From positions 496,001-560,000 of the forward strand of contig NZ_PEAY01000001.1 in the NCBI RefSeq assembly GCF_002807665.1: a stretch of 64,000 nucleotides of DNA. Direction: 5' to 3'. The stretch comes from Neoalteromonas facilis (lineage in GTDB: Bacteria > Pseudomonadota > Gammaproteobacteria > Enterobacterales > Alteromonadaceae). A program made the translations under genes and the position numbers. Of the stretch, positions 8,871-19,085 are shown one piece after another; position 1 is the stretch's first letter; each line of letters starts with the position of its first letter. The notes under the pieces are model-generated. The model did no database searches, had not been told where the DNA came from, and was given only the letters and a program-made list of their open reading frames with translations.

Positions 8871-9754
8871 AACGCAATACCCATGGATAGTGGCGTTAAC
8901 ACAGTACTCATTACATTTGCTCCTAATACGGATTCGGCAATTTTGAAATCACGTTGTTCGAACAAGCGTTTCACTACAACAGCAGCAAAGGTTAAAGGGA
9001 ACAATGAAAGGTAGTAAAAAGGCGACAGGTGCAAACGAAATATCACACTGGCAAAACATACAACGGCTAACCCATACTGAAGTGTGTAAACCCATCGTGC
9101 AGAGGATAACGAGTAGCGCACAACCCAATGCGAGCGGCCGTGTGACTTATCGGCTTCGCGATCGGGGAACTGGTTTAACAGCAAAAGATTATTTGCCAGA
9201 GCCGTCATTCCAAGCGCCGCAATAAAAATTATGATTGAATGCTCAGAAATGAATACAAGGCTTCCGCCGTATAACATAATGATGCCAAAGCCGATACCGG
9301 GAGACAGCAAGCACAATATAGGAAATTTATTGAGTAAAGGCGTATAACTCACAATGATCGCACAGCCCAGTATACCTAAAGCCGCAAGTTCAAGCGGGAA
9401 TGCTGATGTGATAACCAGATACAATCCGATAACAACAGTAATTGTTAAACATGCGAATACAAAATAGGCAACTCCAGATTCCGCAATAGGATCAGCCTGC
9501 AGCGCACCGCTTCCGCCACTAAATGGTGTTCTATCGGTGTGAAAATCTAAACCTGACCGATGATCACTTAATTCGTTATGCGCATTAACGGCAATATGTG
9601 CCAATAACGCAGACACGCATACAAGCGTGAACTTCGACCAATCGAATGTGATTTGCGTATTCAACAAGAGGCCCGCTAACAATGTCATAACGCTTGCAAC
9701 AAGCAGGAGAAATGGCGGGCGACTCACCGATGCAATAGTACTGAACGCAGCCAT
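8855..9754 (-). CDS. UbiA-family prenyltransferase
   Basis: An integral-membrane UbiA-type enzyme of 299 residues, which would transfer a prenyl chain to an aromatic or similar acceptor. It has eight to nine hydrophobic segments and the two metal-diphosphate motifs: NELSDHRSGLD (60-70) and NQFPDREADKS (194-204). The SGLD-x-H-TDR pattern and the second motif NQFPD-x-EAD look more like MenA (dihydroxynaphthoate polyprenyltransferase) than UbiA, but other menaquinone genes are not nearby and the acceptor is uncertain. GGAGA precedes the ATG. The gene lies 41 bases after rmuC and overlaps the SRAP start by 16 bases. Confidence 0.82.
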   Translation of the reverse strand: MAAFSTIASVSRPPFLLLVASVMTLLAGLLLNTQITFDWSKFTLVCVSALLAHIAVNAHNELSDHRSGLDFHTDRTPFSGGSGALQADPIAESGVAYFVFACLTITVVIGLYLVITSAFPLELAALGILGCAIIVSYTPLLNKFPILCLLSPGIGFGIIMLYGGSLVFISEHSIIIFIAALGMTALANNLLLLNQFPDREADKSHGRSHWVVRYSLSSARWVYTLQYGLAVVCFASVIFRLHLSPFYYLSLFPLTFAAVVVKRLFEQRDFKIAESVLGANVMSTVLTPLSMGIALCVAA

Positions 9755-9795
9755 TACACTATCTCCACTTAAACGCTAACCTGTTGCTGCATGGC

Positions 9796-11214
9796 CTATT
9801 CTTCAGTATCAGTCAGCAAATGCTTCGGCAACTGTTTACTCGGTTGAACCCCCATTGCTTTGAACTGTTCCACTTGTCTAAGCAGGTTGCCTTTTCCGGA
9901 ACTCAGTTTATTAAACGCTGCATCGTAGGTTTTGCTGGTTGTCTCCAATGATTTCCCCAGTTTTTCCATATCAGAAACGAAACCACTGAATTTGTCATAA
10001 AGCTTTGCCGCGCGCTCGGCGATAGCCTGCGCATTTTGATTTTGATACTCGTACTGCCAGATATTATTGATTGTACGCAATGCCACTAAAAGATTGGTTG
10101 GGCTGACCAACATAATATTATTGGCTAATGCAAAACTAACCATTTCAGGATCACTGTCTACAGCTAGTAGAAATGCTGGTTCAATCGGAATAAACATCAA
10201 CACATAATCGAGCGTCTTAACCCCTTTAAGATTATGATAGTCCTTCTTCCCTAATCCTTTGATATGAGTACGAATGGAGTTAACATGTTGCTTTAAGTGC
10301 TCTTTCTTACGTTGCTCTTCATCGGTGTTGTGATATGCCTCGTAGGCCACCAATGACACTTTTGAATCAATGATAATGTCTTTTTCATTGGGAAGGTGCA
10401 CTATGACGTCGGGCTGACGTTGTCGCCCCTCTTCATTTGCCAAAGATGCCTGAGTATCAAATTCATGCCCTTCGCGCAGGCCGCTTTGCTCAAGGATCTT
10501 CTCTAACACGACCTCTCCCCAATTCCCCTGCTGCTTATTGTCGCCTTTAAGCGCGTTGGTGAGTGCGGTGGCCTCTTCAGTAATGCGTTGGTTCAGCGCT
10601 TTTAAGCTGAGAATTTCGGTTTTCAGTGATGCTCTTTCTTGACCTTCTTTAATATAGGCATCAGAGACTTGCTTTTTAAAGCCTTCAATTTGTTCCTTCA
10701 GCGGCGCAAGTAAACCATCTAGCCCGGTTTTATTTGCCTTGGCAAAACTCTCGCTTTTTTGTTCAAAAATCTTATTGGCTAGATTTTCAAATTGAACCTG
10801 CATTCGCTGCTCGGCTTGTTGAAGCAATTCAAGCTTTTCAGAAGACGCCTTCTCGTTTGCCACCAACGTTGCTATTCGAGATTCATACTGCGCTTGTTGC
10901 TGAGCAGCTTGCTCTCTAGCCGATTGTAATTGGTGTGCGAGTTGGTCACGTTCTTTTTCAATACGCTCGTAACTCAAACAGCGTTGTTCAAGTTCAATCA
11001 CTTGATGTTCAAGCTGCTTACTATGTAATTGAAGTCTATTGTGTTCGTCTTGTTGCAGTGAGAGCTGGTCAATTTGTGTCTGTAGGCTGTTGATCTGCCA
11101 CGAAGCCTTCTCGTTTGCCGCACGAGTGCGAAACCACAAAACCAACAAACTGATAAATAAAACGAACGCTACGCTAATAGCGACAAGTGCATGCACTTGG
11201 GTAAATTCGAGCAC
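9796..11214 (-). CDS. rmuC: DNA recombination protein RmuC
   Basis: RmuC limits recombination and inversion at short repeats; the family core is nuclease-like. The 472-residue protein has an N-terminal membrane anchor (about 8-28), a long coiled coil rich in Gln, Glu and Leu (about 35-165), and the conserved RmuC domain (about 180-430) with GNWGEVVLEKILEQSGL, RQPDVIVHLP and IIDSKVSL, the last being the PD-(D/E)xK-like core. The start is GTG, with AAGGGA seven bases upstream that is itself part of the foot of the fumarase terminator. It heads a minus-strand run rmuC, prenyltransferase, SRAP. Confidence 0.92.
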   Translation of the reverse strand: MLEFTQVHALVAISVAFVLFISLLVLWFRTRAANEKASWQINSLQTQIDQLSLQQDEHNRLQLHSKQLEHQVIELEQRCLSYERIEKERDQLAHQLQSAREQAAQQQAQYESRIATLVANEKASSEKLELLQQAEQRMQVQFENLANKIFEQKSESFAKANKTGLDGLLAPLKEQIEGFKKQVSDAYIKEGQERASLKTEILSLKALNQRITEEATALTNALKGDNKQQGNWGEVVLEKILEQSGLREGHEFDTQASLANEEGRQRQPDVIVHLPNEKDIIIDSKVSLVAYEAYHNTDEEQRKKEHLKQHVNSIRTHIKGLGKKDYHNLKGVKTLDYVLMFIPIEPAFLLAVDSDPEMVSFALANNIMLVSPTNLLVALRTINNIWQYEYQNQNAQAIAERAAKLYDKFSGFVSDMEKLGKSLETTSKTYDAAFNKLSSGKGNLLRQVEQFKAMGVQPSKQLPKHLLTDTEE

Positions 11215-11224
11215 GAAAAATCCC

Positions 11225-11257
11225 TTAAAAAAACAAGGGCAAGTATTAACCTGCCCT
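11225..11257 (-). terminator. terminator between fumarase and rmuC
   Basis: Read on the minus strand, AGGGCA (11257-11252), a ten-base loop and TGCCCT (11241-11236) form a stem followed by TGTTTTTTT. It sits 15 bases after the fumarase stop and 11 bases before the rmuC start, so it separates the two units. The stem is short, so some read-through into rmuC is possible. Confidence 0.7.
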
Positions 11258-11271
11258 AATAATTTATTTGC

Positions 11272-12801
11272 TTAAGCTTTTAGTTTACTGTCCAAATCCG
11301 CAATTTTCGCTTTCCAAATTGCAGGGCCGGTTTTATGTGCATTGTTACCAGCACTGTCAACTGCAACGGTTACCGGCATATCTTCAACATCAAATTCGTA
11401 AATCGCTTCCATACCCAGATCTTCAAACGCGACTACGCGCGCTTTTTTGATCGCTTTTGACACAAGATAGGCTGCACCACCTACTGCCATTAGATAAACA
11501 GACTCATGCTTAGCAATGCTATCAACCGTGGCTTCACCACGTTCAGCTTTACCAATCATGCCCAAGATACCCGTTTTATCGAGCATCATATCAGTGAATT
11601 TATCCATGCGAGTTGCCGTCGTGGGACCTGCTGGGCCGACCACTTCATCGCCTACAGCATCCACTGGGCCGACGTAATAAATGAACTTGTTGGTAAGATC
11701 GACACCTTCAGGAAGCCCTTCACCACTGTCCAACATGGTTTGAATACGTTTATGCGCCGCATCTCGACCCGTAAGCATCTTACCTGACAATAGAATGGTC
11801 TCACCAACTTTCCATTCCTTCACATCATCTTTAGTCACTGTATCGAGATTGACACGTCGAGTGTTTTCACTGACTTCCCAAGTAACTTCCGGCCATTCTT
11901 CCAATTTAGGCGCGCGCAATTCTGCGGGTCCGCTACCATCAAGCGTGAAATGAGCATGACGCGTAGCTGCGCAATTAGGGATCATGGCAATTGGCTTAGA
12001 GGCAGCATGCGTCGGCATTGACTTGATTTTGATATCCACAACCGTGGTTAAACCACCAAGACCCTGCGCACCGATACCTAATTGATTTACCTTATTGAAA
12101 ATATCTACACGTAACTTTTCTTCTGTAGTTTCAGGACCACGATCTATCAACTCTTGAATATCAACCGGATCCATTAAACTTTCTTTCGCTAACACCGCGG
12201 CTTTTTCTGCTGTACCGCCGATACCTATTCCTAACATGCCAGGCGGACACCAACCGGCCCCCATGGTCGGTAACGTTTTAACCACCCATTCAGCGATGTC
12301 ATCGCTCGGGTTTAACATTACCATTTTTGATTTATTCTCAGAGCCGCCACCTTTGGCCGCGATCATGATCTCAACTTTATCACCAGGTACCATATCAATA
12401 TGTACAACCGCAGGCGTATTATCCTTGGTATTTTTACGCGCGCCTGCCGGGTCTGCCACAATTGACGCTCGTAATGGATTGTCTGGATTCATGTACGCTC
12501 GACGAGTACCTTCATCTACCATTTCCTGTACCGTCATATCGGTTTTATCCCATGTAACGCCCATACCTATCTTAACGAAACAGGTTACAATGCCGGTATC
12601 CTGACAAATGGGTCGTTTGCCTTCAGCTGACATACGAGAGTTTATAAGGATTTGCGCCATTGCGTCTTTTGCCGCCTGACTTTCTTCATTCAAATAGGCC
12701 TTTTCAACGGCCTTAATGTAGTCTAGCGGGTGGTAGTAAGAGATAAATTGAAGCGCGTCTTCGATGCTGTCGATCAAATCTTGTTGACGAATTACAGTCA
12801 T
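11272..12801 (-). CDS. class I fumarate hydratase, [4Fe-4S] type
   Basis: Class I fumarase interconverts fumarate and malate in the TCA cycle with an oxygen-sensitive [4Fe-4S] cluster. The 509-residue protein has the full FumA/FumB two-part layout in one chain: an N-terminal alpha part (to about 290) and a C-terminal beta part (about 330-500). The three cluster cysteines are in RPICQDTG (C66), GAGWCPPG (C185) and IPNCAATRH (C277). A beta-part motif GPTTATRMDKF is present near residue 400. AGAGGAAC lies before the ATG. It is divergent from pabB with a 118-base spacer that holds both promoters. The oxygen-stable class II enzyme (FumC) is not in this window. Confidence 0.93.
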   Translation of the reverse strand: MTVIRQQDLIDSIEDALQFISYYHPLDYIKAVEKAYLNEESQAAKDAMAQILINSRMSAEGKRPICQDTGIVTCFVKIGMGVTWDKTDMTVQEMVDEGTRRAYMNPDNPLRASIVADPAGARKNTKDNTPAVVHIDMVPGDKVEIMIAAKGGGSENKSKMVMLNPSDDIAEWVVKTLPTMGAGWCPPGMLGIGIGGTAEKAAVLAKESLMDPVDIQELIDRGPETTEEKLRVDIFNKVNQLGIGAQGLGGLTTVVDIKIKSMPTHAASKPIAMIPNCAATRHAHFTLDGSGPAELRAPKLEEWPEVTWEVSENTRRVNLDTVTKDDVKEWKVGETILLSGKMLTGRDAAHKRIQTMLDSGEGLPEGVDLTNKFIYYVGPVDAVGDEVVGPAGPTTATRMDKFTDMMLDKTGILGMIGKAERGEATVDSIAKHESVYLMAVGGAAYLVSKAIKKARVVAFEDLGMEAIYEFDVEDMPVTVAVDSAGNNAHKTGPAIWKAKIADLDSKLKA

Positions 12802-12919
12802 GTGTTCCTCTGCTGAAAGTGGTTAAACCACAAAATTACATAGTGTATTGCATGTGTGTAACAGTATACTACCGACATTGGTCGCTTTGCACTAACCTGA
12901 CCTAAGACTAAAGTAGATA

Positions 12920-14293
12920 ATGGAAAAAATAAGCTACACAATTACTCCCGCAACACTACCTAACTCGTTATCAGCGAAGGATATTTTCGAAGAACTTTCT
13001 AAAACACCTTGGGCGTTGTTTTTCGACAGTGCGGGCGATTCAGCTCAAGATAACCAGTTTGATATTTTGCTGCACTCACCCGCCAAAACCATCGTAACCT
13101 ATCCTCAGCATTCAGTTGTTACCGATAGGCTAAGTGGCGAAGAAACCATTCTAAACGACGATCCCATTGAGATTGCACAAAGGACACATCGTGAATTGCT
13201 CAATAATGTCGAATTTAAGCAAAAAGAATTAGCGAACCGGCTACCTTTTTTGATCGGTATAGCGGGAATGTTTGGTTACGATCTTGGCCGGCACTTTGAA
13301 CATTTACCTTCGCCCTTCGATACCGATACTAACTGCCCCGATATGGCGCTTGGCCTGTATGATCGCTCTTTGATCTTCGATAAACACAATCAACAATTAT
13401 TTGAGTGTCGCCCGGAATCGTCTAAACCATTTAAGATAAAAGACACTGCCCAATCCTTTTTGCCATTTACGTTAACCGATAGTTGGCAAGCCAATACCAG
13501 TGAGCAAACCTATTTAGAAAAATTGGCTAGGATCCGCCAATACCTTATCGATGGTGACTGCTATCAGGTTAATTTTGCCCAACGTTTCAGCGCACCTTAC
13601 AGTGGTGATGAATACTTAGCCTATCGCGCATTGAGCGAAGCAAATCGAGCGCCCTATTCCGCGTTTATGCGCCTTGAGAGCTGCAGCATTTTAAGTATTT
13701 CGCCAGAACGCTTTTTGTCCGTCAAAAATGGACATGTCGAGACCAAGCCGATTAAAGGCACTCGACCTCGCAGTGCCGACCCCACACTGGATAAAAAGCT
13801 AGCAGCCGAACTCTTAGAGTCTGAAAAAGATCGGGCTGAAAACCTTATGATCGTCGATCTGCTACGAAATGACATCAGTAAACATTGCCGCCCCAACAGC
13901 GTGAACGTACCAAGCCCATTTGCACTAGAGAGCTATGCAGCAGTACATCACATGGTCTCCACCGTAACCGGTGAGCTGGATGATGACTCAGATCCTTTTA
14001 CCCTGTTACGTGATGCGTTCCCCGGCGGGTCAATCACGGGTGCTCCTAAAATTAGGGCCATGCAAATCATTGATGAGCTTGAAATTGCGCCCAGACATAT
14101 ATATTGCGGTAGTATGGGTTATATTGGAGCTAAAAATGACATGGACACCAGTATTTGTATCCGGACAATCCTCGCTGAAAATAAACAGCTTCATTGCTGG
14201 GCAGGTGGTGGGATTGTTATTGATTCAGATGCTCGAGATGAGTATCAAGAATGCTTAGATAAGGTGAATAAGATCCTACCGGTATTGCTATGA
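12920..14293 (+). CDS. pabB: aminodeoxychorismate synthase component I
   Basis: PabB aminates chorismate to 4-amino-4-deoxychorismate, the precursor of p-aminobenzoate and folate, using ammonia from PabA. The 457-residue protein has a variable N-terminal domain (to about 180) and the chorismate-binding domain after it. The motif PIKGTRPR (K279 in PIKGT) marks PabB, since anthranilate synthase has PIAGT at this place. Further motifs are RAENLMIVDLLRND, FPGGSITGAPK and the closing WAGGGIVIDSD. It overlaps nudL by four bases (ATGA), so the two form an operon. PabA and PabC are not adjacent. Confidence 0.93.
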   Translation: MEKISYTITPATLPNSLSAKDIFEELSKTPWALFFDSAGDSAQDNQFDILLHSPAKTIVTYPQHSVVTDRLSGEETILNDDPIEIAQRTHRELLNNVEFKQKELANRLPFLIGIAGMFGYDLGRHFEHLPSPFDTDTNCPDMALGLYDRSLIFDKHNQQLFECRPESSKPFKIKDTAQSFLPFTLTDSWQANTSEQTYLEKLARIRQYLIDGDCYQVNFAQRFSAPYSGDEYLAYRALSEANRAPYSAFMRLESCSILSISPERFLSVKNGHVETKPIKGTRPRSADPTLDKKLAAELLESEKDRAENLMIVDLLRNDISKHCRPNSVNVPSPFALESYAAVHHMVSTVTGELDDDSDPFTLLRDAFPGGSITGAPKIRAMQIIDELEIAPRHIYCGSMGYIGAKNDMDTSICIRTILAENKQLHCWAGGGIVIDSDARDEYQECLDKVNKILPVLL

Positions 14294-14865
14294 CAGAAGA
14301 TGAATTTCTTACCCGCTTTCATCATGCCAAACAAGTTAAAACGGAAGCAGATTATCCGTTGAAGCATGCAGGTAAGCCCGCGGGCGTTTTAATTCCGTTA
14401 GTTAAACACGACAACGGGTTGAATGTGCTGCTCACGCGAAGAGCGCTGCACCTACGTCATCATCCTGGACAAATAAGCTTTCCCGGCGGCAGACAAGAAC
14501 CTAGCGATCAGTCCGCCGCTGATGCGGCTTTGCGCGAAACCTTTGAAGAAATCGGTATCCAGCGCAAACATATCGAAATAGTGGGTCAATTACCGACTTA
14601 TAGAACAATAAGCGGTTATGCCATGGAACCTTTCATTGGCCTATTACCTCCCAACCTGTCATTGACGCTAGATGAAAATGAAGTGTGTGAGGCGTTTGAA
14701 GTACCCTTAAGCCACGTGCTAAATAAAAATAACTACCTGATCCATTGGGTTGAACGTCGTGGACGTAGCATGCCGATTTATTTTATACCTTACCAAGACA
14801 TATATATTTGGGGCGCTACAGCAGCAATTCTACGTAACCTCTCAAATCACTTTGATCCCGAGTGA
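14290..14865 (+). CDS. nudL: Nudix hydrolase, CoA pyrophosphatase NudL/YeaB-like
   Basis: NudL-type Nudix enzymes split CoA and its derivatives to phosphopantetheine and 3',5'-ADP. The 191-residue protein has the UPF0035 signature LRHHPGQISFPGG directly before the Nudix box (about 66-90), whose end LRETFEEIGI carries the metal-binding glutamates. The spacer part of the box (EPSDQSAADA) is the form typical of this subgroup. It follows pabB with an ATGA overlap, the same order as in E. coli (pabB-nudL). No terminator is obvious in the 129 bases before sdaA. Confidence 0.9.
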   Translation: MTEDEFLTRFHHAKQVKTEADYPLKHAGKPAGVLIPLVKHDNGLNVLLTRRALHLRHHPGQISFPGGRQEPSDQSAADAALRETFEEIGIQRKHIEIVGQLPTYRTISGYAMEPFIGLLPPNLSLTLDENEVCEAFEVPLSHVLNKNNYLIHWVERRGRSMPIYFIPYQDIYIWGATAAILRNLSNHFDPE

Positions 14866-14994
14866 ATGTATAAAACATAAAGTTTTCTTTACAATTGATT
14901 AACCATTCTAATCTTAAGCATTAGGTATTTTAATTTGTGACAGCTACCATTGAGCGCATAATAGCGGCAATTTTTAAATGACTCAGGCAATTCG

Positions 14995-16368
14995 ATGATT
15001 AGTGTATTTGATATGTTCAGTATTGGTATAGGTCCGTCTAGTTCACACACAGTGGGACCAATGCGCGCGGCAAATCAATTTATTCAGTATCTAACAGAAA
15101 GTGGCATCATCAATAATGTCGATCGTATCGTCGCAGAATTATATGGGTCTCTGGGACAAACGGGTAAAGGTCACGGTACAGGTAAAGCTGTTATTTTAGG
15201 CTTACATGGCGAAACGCCTGAGAGCATTCCCGTAGAAAATATAGACTCGATGCTTGAACAAGTTGAATTAACAGAGCGCCTACCAGTGACTGAGTCACAT
15301 TCGGTTAGCTTTCCGCGCAACGGCGCTATCGTATTTCACCGCCGGAAAACCTTACCTTTACACGCCAATGCAATGACTCTTTTTGCCTACAGTGGTGAAA
15401 CACTGTTACACCAACAAACTTATTACAGCATCGGTGGGGGGTTTATTGTTACTCAAGAAGAGTTTGTTGAAGTGAAACAACAAGCTATAGAGCTACATGA
15501 GACACCGGTCCCCTATCCATTCAGTACGGCTGAAGAGTTGATCACACAAGCGAAAAGCAACGGCATTTCAATCAGTTCACTTATGTGGCGGAATGAAATG
15601 GTGCATGCCAGCAAACAAGAAGTACAAGACAAATTAGCTGAAATTTGGCGTGTAATGCAGGCTTGTATAAAACGAGGCATTGAAACCGAGGGAATTTTAC
15701 CCGGCGGTCTTAAAGTAGTGCGTCGTGCGCCAGCACTATATCGACGCTTAAAAAATGAAAAATCAGCAGACCCCATGCAAGCGATGGACTGGGTCAATTT
15801 ATTTGCATTGGCGGTCAATGAAGAAAATGCGGCCGGTGGCCGAGTCGTCACAGCACCAACCAATGGTGCAGCAGGCATATTGCCGGCAGTACTTAGCTAC
15901 TATGATAAATTTGTACAACCCGTTGATGATGAAACAGCAGCGCGTTATCTGCTAACTGCAGCTGCCATCGGTATTCTATACAAGAAAAACGCGTCTATAT
16001 CAGGTGCTGAAGTAGGCTGTCAGGGAGAAGTGGGCGTTGCGTGCTCGATGGCGGCAGGTGCACTAACAGAAATACTAGGCGGATCCGTCGATGCGGTAGA
16101 AAACGCAGCCGAAATTGGAATGGAGCATAACTTAGGTTTAACCTGTGATCCGGTCGGAGGATTAGTTCAGGTGCCTTGTATTGAGCGAAATGCCATGGGT
16201 GCCATTAAGGCCATAAATGCTTCACGACTAGCCGTTAGAGGAACGGGTGAACACAAAGTCTCACTCGATAAGGTTATCAAAACCATGCGCGATACCGGGA
16301 ATGATATGAAAACCAAATATAAAGAAACTGCCAGAGGTGGGCTGGCGGTTAATATCATCGAGTGCTAA
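14995..16368 (+). CDS. sdaA: L-serine ammonia-lyase, iron-sulfur type
   Basis: SdaA deaminates L-serine to pyruvate and ammonia with a [4Fe-4S] cluster. The 457-residue single-chain enzyme has the beta part at the N-terminus ([18 protein letters not shown], about 8-26) and the alpha part after about 180 ([18 protein letters not shown]). Cluster cysteines are visible in [15 protein letters not shown] and [17 protein letters not shown]. It is complete and of the family's usual length. It has its own 129-base leader and ends nine bases before the converging cysB. The presence of cysK and cysB nearby reflects general serine/cysteine metabolism, but there is no operon link. Confidence 0.95.
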   Translation: MISVFDMFSIGIGPSSSHTVGPMRAANQFIQYLTESGIINNVDRIVAELYGSLGQTGKGHGTGKAVILGLHGETPESIPVENIDSMLEQVELTERLPVTESHSVSFPRNGAIVFHRRKTLPLHANAMTLFAYSGETLLHQQTYYSIGGGFIVTQEEFVEVKQQAIELHETPVPYPFSTAEELITQAKSNGISISSLMWRNEMVHASKQEVQDKLAEIWRVMQACIKRGIETEGILPGGLKVVRRAPALYRRLKNEKSADPMQAMDWVNLFALAVNEENAAGGRVVTAPTNGAAGILPAVLSYYDKFVQPVDDETAARYLLTAAAIGILYKKNASISGAEVGCQGEVGVACSMAAGALTEILGGSVDAVENAAEIGMEHNLGLTCDPVGGLVQVPCIERNAMGAIKAINASRLAVRGTGEHKVSLDKVIKTMRDTGNDMKTKYKETARGGLAVNIIEC

Positions 16369-16377
16369 CGCAAGTCT

Positions 16378-17499
<1,122 letters not shown>

Positions 17500-17532
17500 C
17501 TAGAATAAGCAATGCTGACAAAAGGCCTTACC

Positions 17533-18216
17533 ATGTCTAAAGAAATTGATTTCTCATCTGTACTCGCAGCCGCTGTGCACGACATGAAAAACTCTCTGAA
17601 TCTTCTGATTCAGACACTCGAGTCGCTTGATGACACCATTCCAAAAGAAAACAAGGAATCGAGAGAATATTTGTCGCAAGTTCACTACGAGTCTGCGCGC
17701 TTAAACACAGGCCTTGTACAAATGTTGTCGCTGTACCGTGCTGAAATTAATGGCCTTCCGTTAAATATCGACGAACATGTGGTTGAAGATCTCATCATTG
17801 AGCTGGTGGGGGCAAACCAAACCTACAGCCAGCAACGTAAAATAGAAATAACAACAGAGTATGATGAATCATTAACCTGGTTCTTTGATAAGGACTTAGT
17901 TTTCTTATTGTTAAATGATGTGCTGATCAATGCGATGAGGTATGGCAACAAGCATATTCATCTATCTGCCAATGTGGTCGATAACAAGTTAATCGTAACC
18001 ATAGAAGATGATGGGCCGGGCTACCCTGAAAACATGCTTGAACAAAGCCTTTCAGAACTAGCCAAAGTGAGTGTTAGTCAAGGACGTACAGGACTGGGTA
18101 TATTTTTCGCAAGAATGATTGCTCACGCTCATCAAAATCAAGAGCACCGCGGTGAAATTCAATTAAGCAATGGTGGACGTTTCGGGGGTAGTGTATTTCA
18201 AGTAAAATTGCCCTAA
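17533..18216 (+). CDS. sensorless cytoplasmic histidine kinase
   Basis: A short histidine kinase of 227 residues with no transmembrane or sensor domain. I use the ATG at 17533 (AAAGG eight bases upstream) rather than the one at 17512. The H box is AAAVHDMKNSL (H16), so phospho-acceptor helices begin almost at the N-terminus. The ATPase domain follows with N box NDVLINAMRYG (about 140), G1 DDGPGYP and G2 GRTGLGIFFAR. It must receive its signal through a partner or its N-terminal helices. No response regulator is adjacent; the receiver-TPR proteins at 27.8 and 48.2 kb are possible partners (inference). A membrane-anchored protein follows 66 bases later. Confidence 0.85.
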   Translation: MSKEIDFSSVLAAAVHDMKNSLNLLIQTLESLDDTIPKENKESREYLSQVHYESARLNTGLVQMLSLYRAEINGLPLNIDEHVVEDLIIELVGANQTYSQQRKIEITTEYDESLTWFFDKDLVFLLLNDVLINAMRYGNKHIHLSANVVDNKLIVTIEDDGPGYPENMLEQSLSELAKVSVSQGRTGLGIFFARMIAHAHQNQEHRGEIQLSNGGRFGGSVFQVKLP

Positions 18217-18282
18217 ACTGTCGCATTAGAATAATAAAGCACCGCTGTGTAAGTGCACTAAAATGATAAAGTACGAGAGCAT

Positions 18283-19050
18283 ATGACGTTTGGAATTATT
18301 GTTGGGTTAATAGTCACACTTGTGGTCATAGCCATCGTGATTAATGCTTTTCAGCAGCATAAAGAAAAACTTGAATCTGAGAAGCGCACTGAAATAGCTA
18401 AACAGAAAGCCATTGTTGATGAGACCGAAAATGTATTAATGGCGTCGTCTCACTTTCCTATTTCTACAAAGCTTGTGTGGGTTATGCACCAGCGTGTTCA
18501 TAATGCGCTGAGGATCATCCTAGAACTCAACCCCACCATGCCTGAAATTCGCCAACGTGTTAAAGATGCAGAATCTCGGGTTCAATCCATCGATCTAAAC
18601 GCAAGCGCCCCCGATCAAAGTAACTTCAACCTGCCTGATAATGACAAGATGATCATTCAAATGATCCAGGCCATTAAGAAACTTCGCATATTGCTGCGCT
18701 CTGAACACAGCAAAGGCAAGGTCGACACACAAACATATATGCATGAAGACCGCACATTAGAACGCCTGCAACTGCGGGTTAATGTCGAAACTCTCGCCCG
18801 CAGAGGCCGAGCTGCACTAAGTTCAAACATGCTGGGCTCTGCACGCCAATATTTCGAGAAAGCCATTGGCGCATTGGAAGCTCAAAACCAACCTGACGAA
18901 TATATGCAAATGCGTCATGCAGAACTCAAAGAAATGCTGAGAGAAATTCAGGACAACCTGAAAAATGTTAATGCTCAAGACAGAGCGAAGAAGAAAGAAC
19001 AAGAAAGAGATGATCTGGACGAACTCTTTGCTCCTAAGAAGAAATGGTAA
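18283..19050 (+). CDS. membrane-anchored helical protein, unknown function
   Basis: I do not recognise this 255-residue protein with confidence. It starts with one strongly hydrophobic helix (about 3-22) and a short charged coil, so it is anchored in the inner membrane with the rest in the cytoplasm. Residues 30-100 and 120-250 are predicted mostly helical, with a TPR-like helix pair (LARRGRAALSSNMLGSARQY, about 167-186), and the tail is highly charged, ending DELFAPKKKW. The same order, sensorless kinase then this protein, may be meaningful, but the 66-base gap leaves coupling open. It converges on the LysR gene. Confidence 0.7.
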   Translation: MTFGIIVGLIVTLVVIAIVINAFQQHKEKLESEKRTEIAKQKAIVDETENVLMASSHFPISTKLVWVMHQRVHNALRIILELNPTMPEIRQRVKDAESRVQSIDLNASAPDQSNFNLPDNDKMIIQMIQAIKKLRILLRSEHSKGKVDTQTYMHEDRTLERLQLRVNVETLARRGRAALSSNMLGSARQYFEKAIGALEAQNQPDEYMQMRHAELKEMLREIQDNLKNVNAQDRAKKKEQERDDLDELFAPKKKW

Positions 19051-19085
19051 AATTGAGCTTTTTTACCGCAATTTATAGTGACGGC

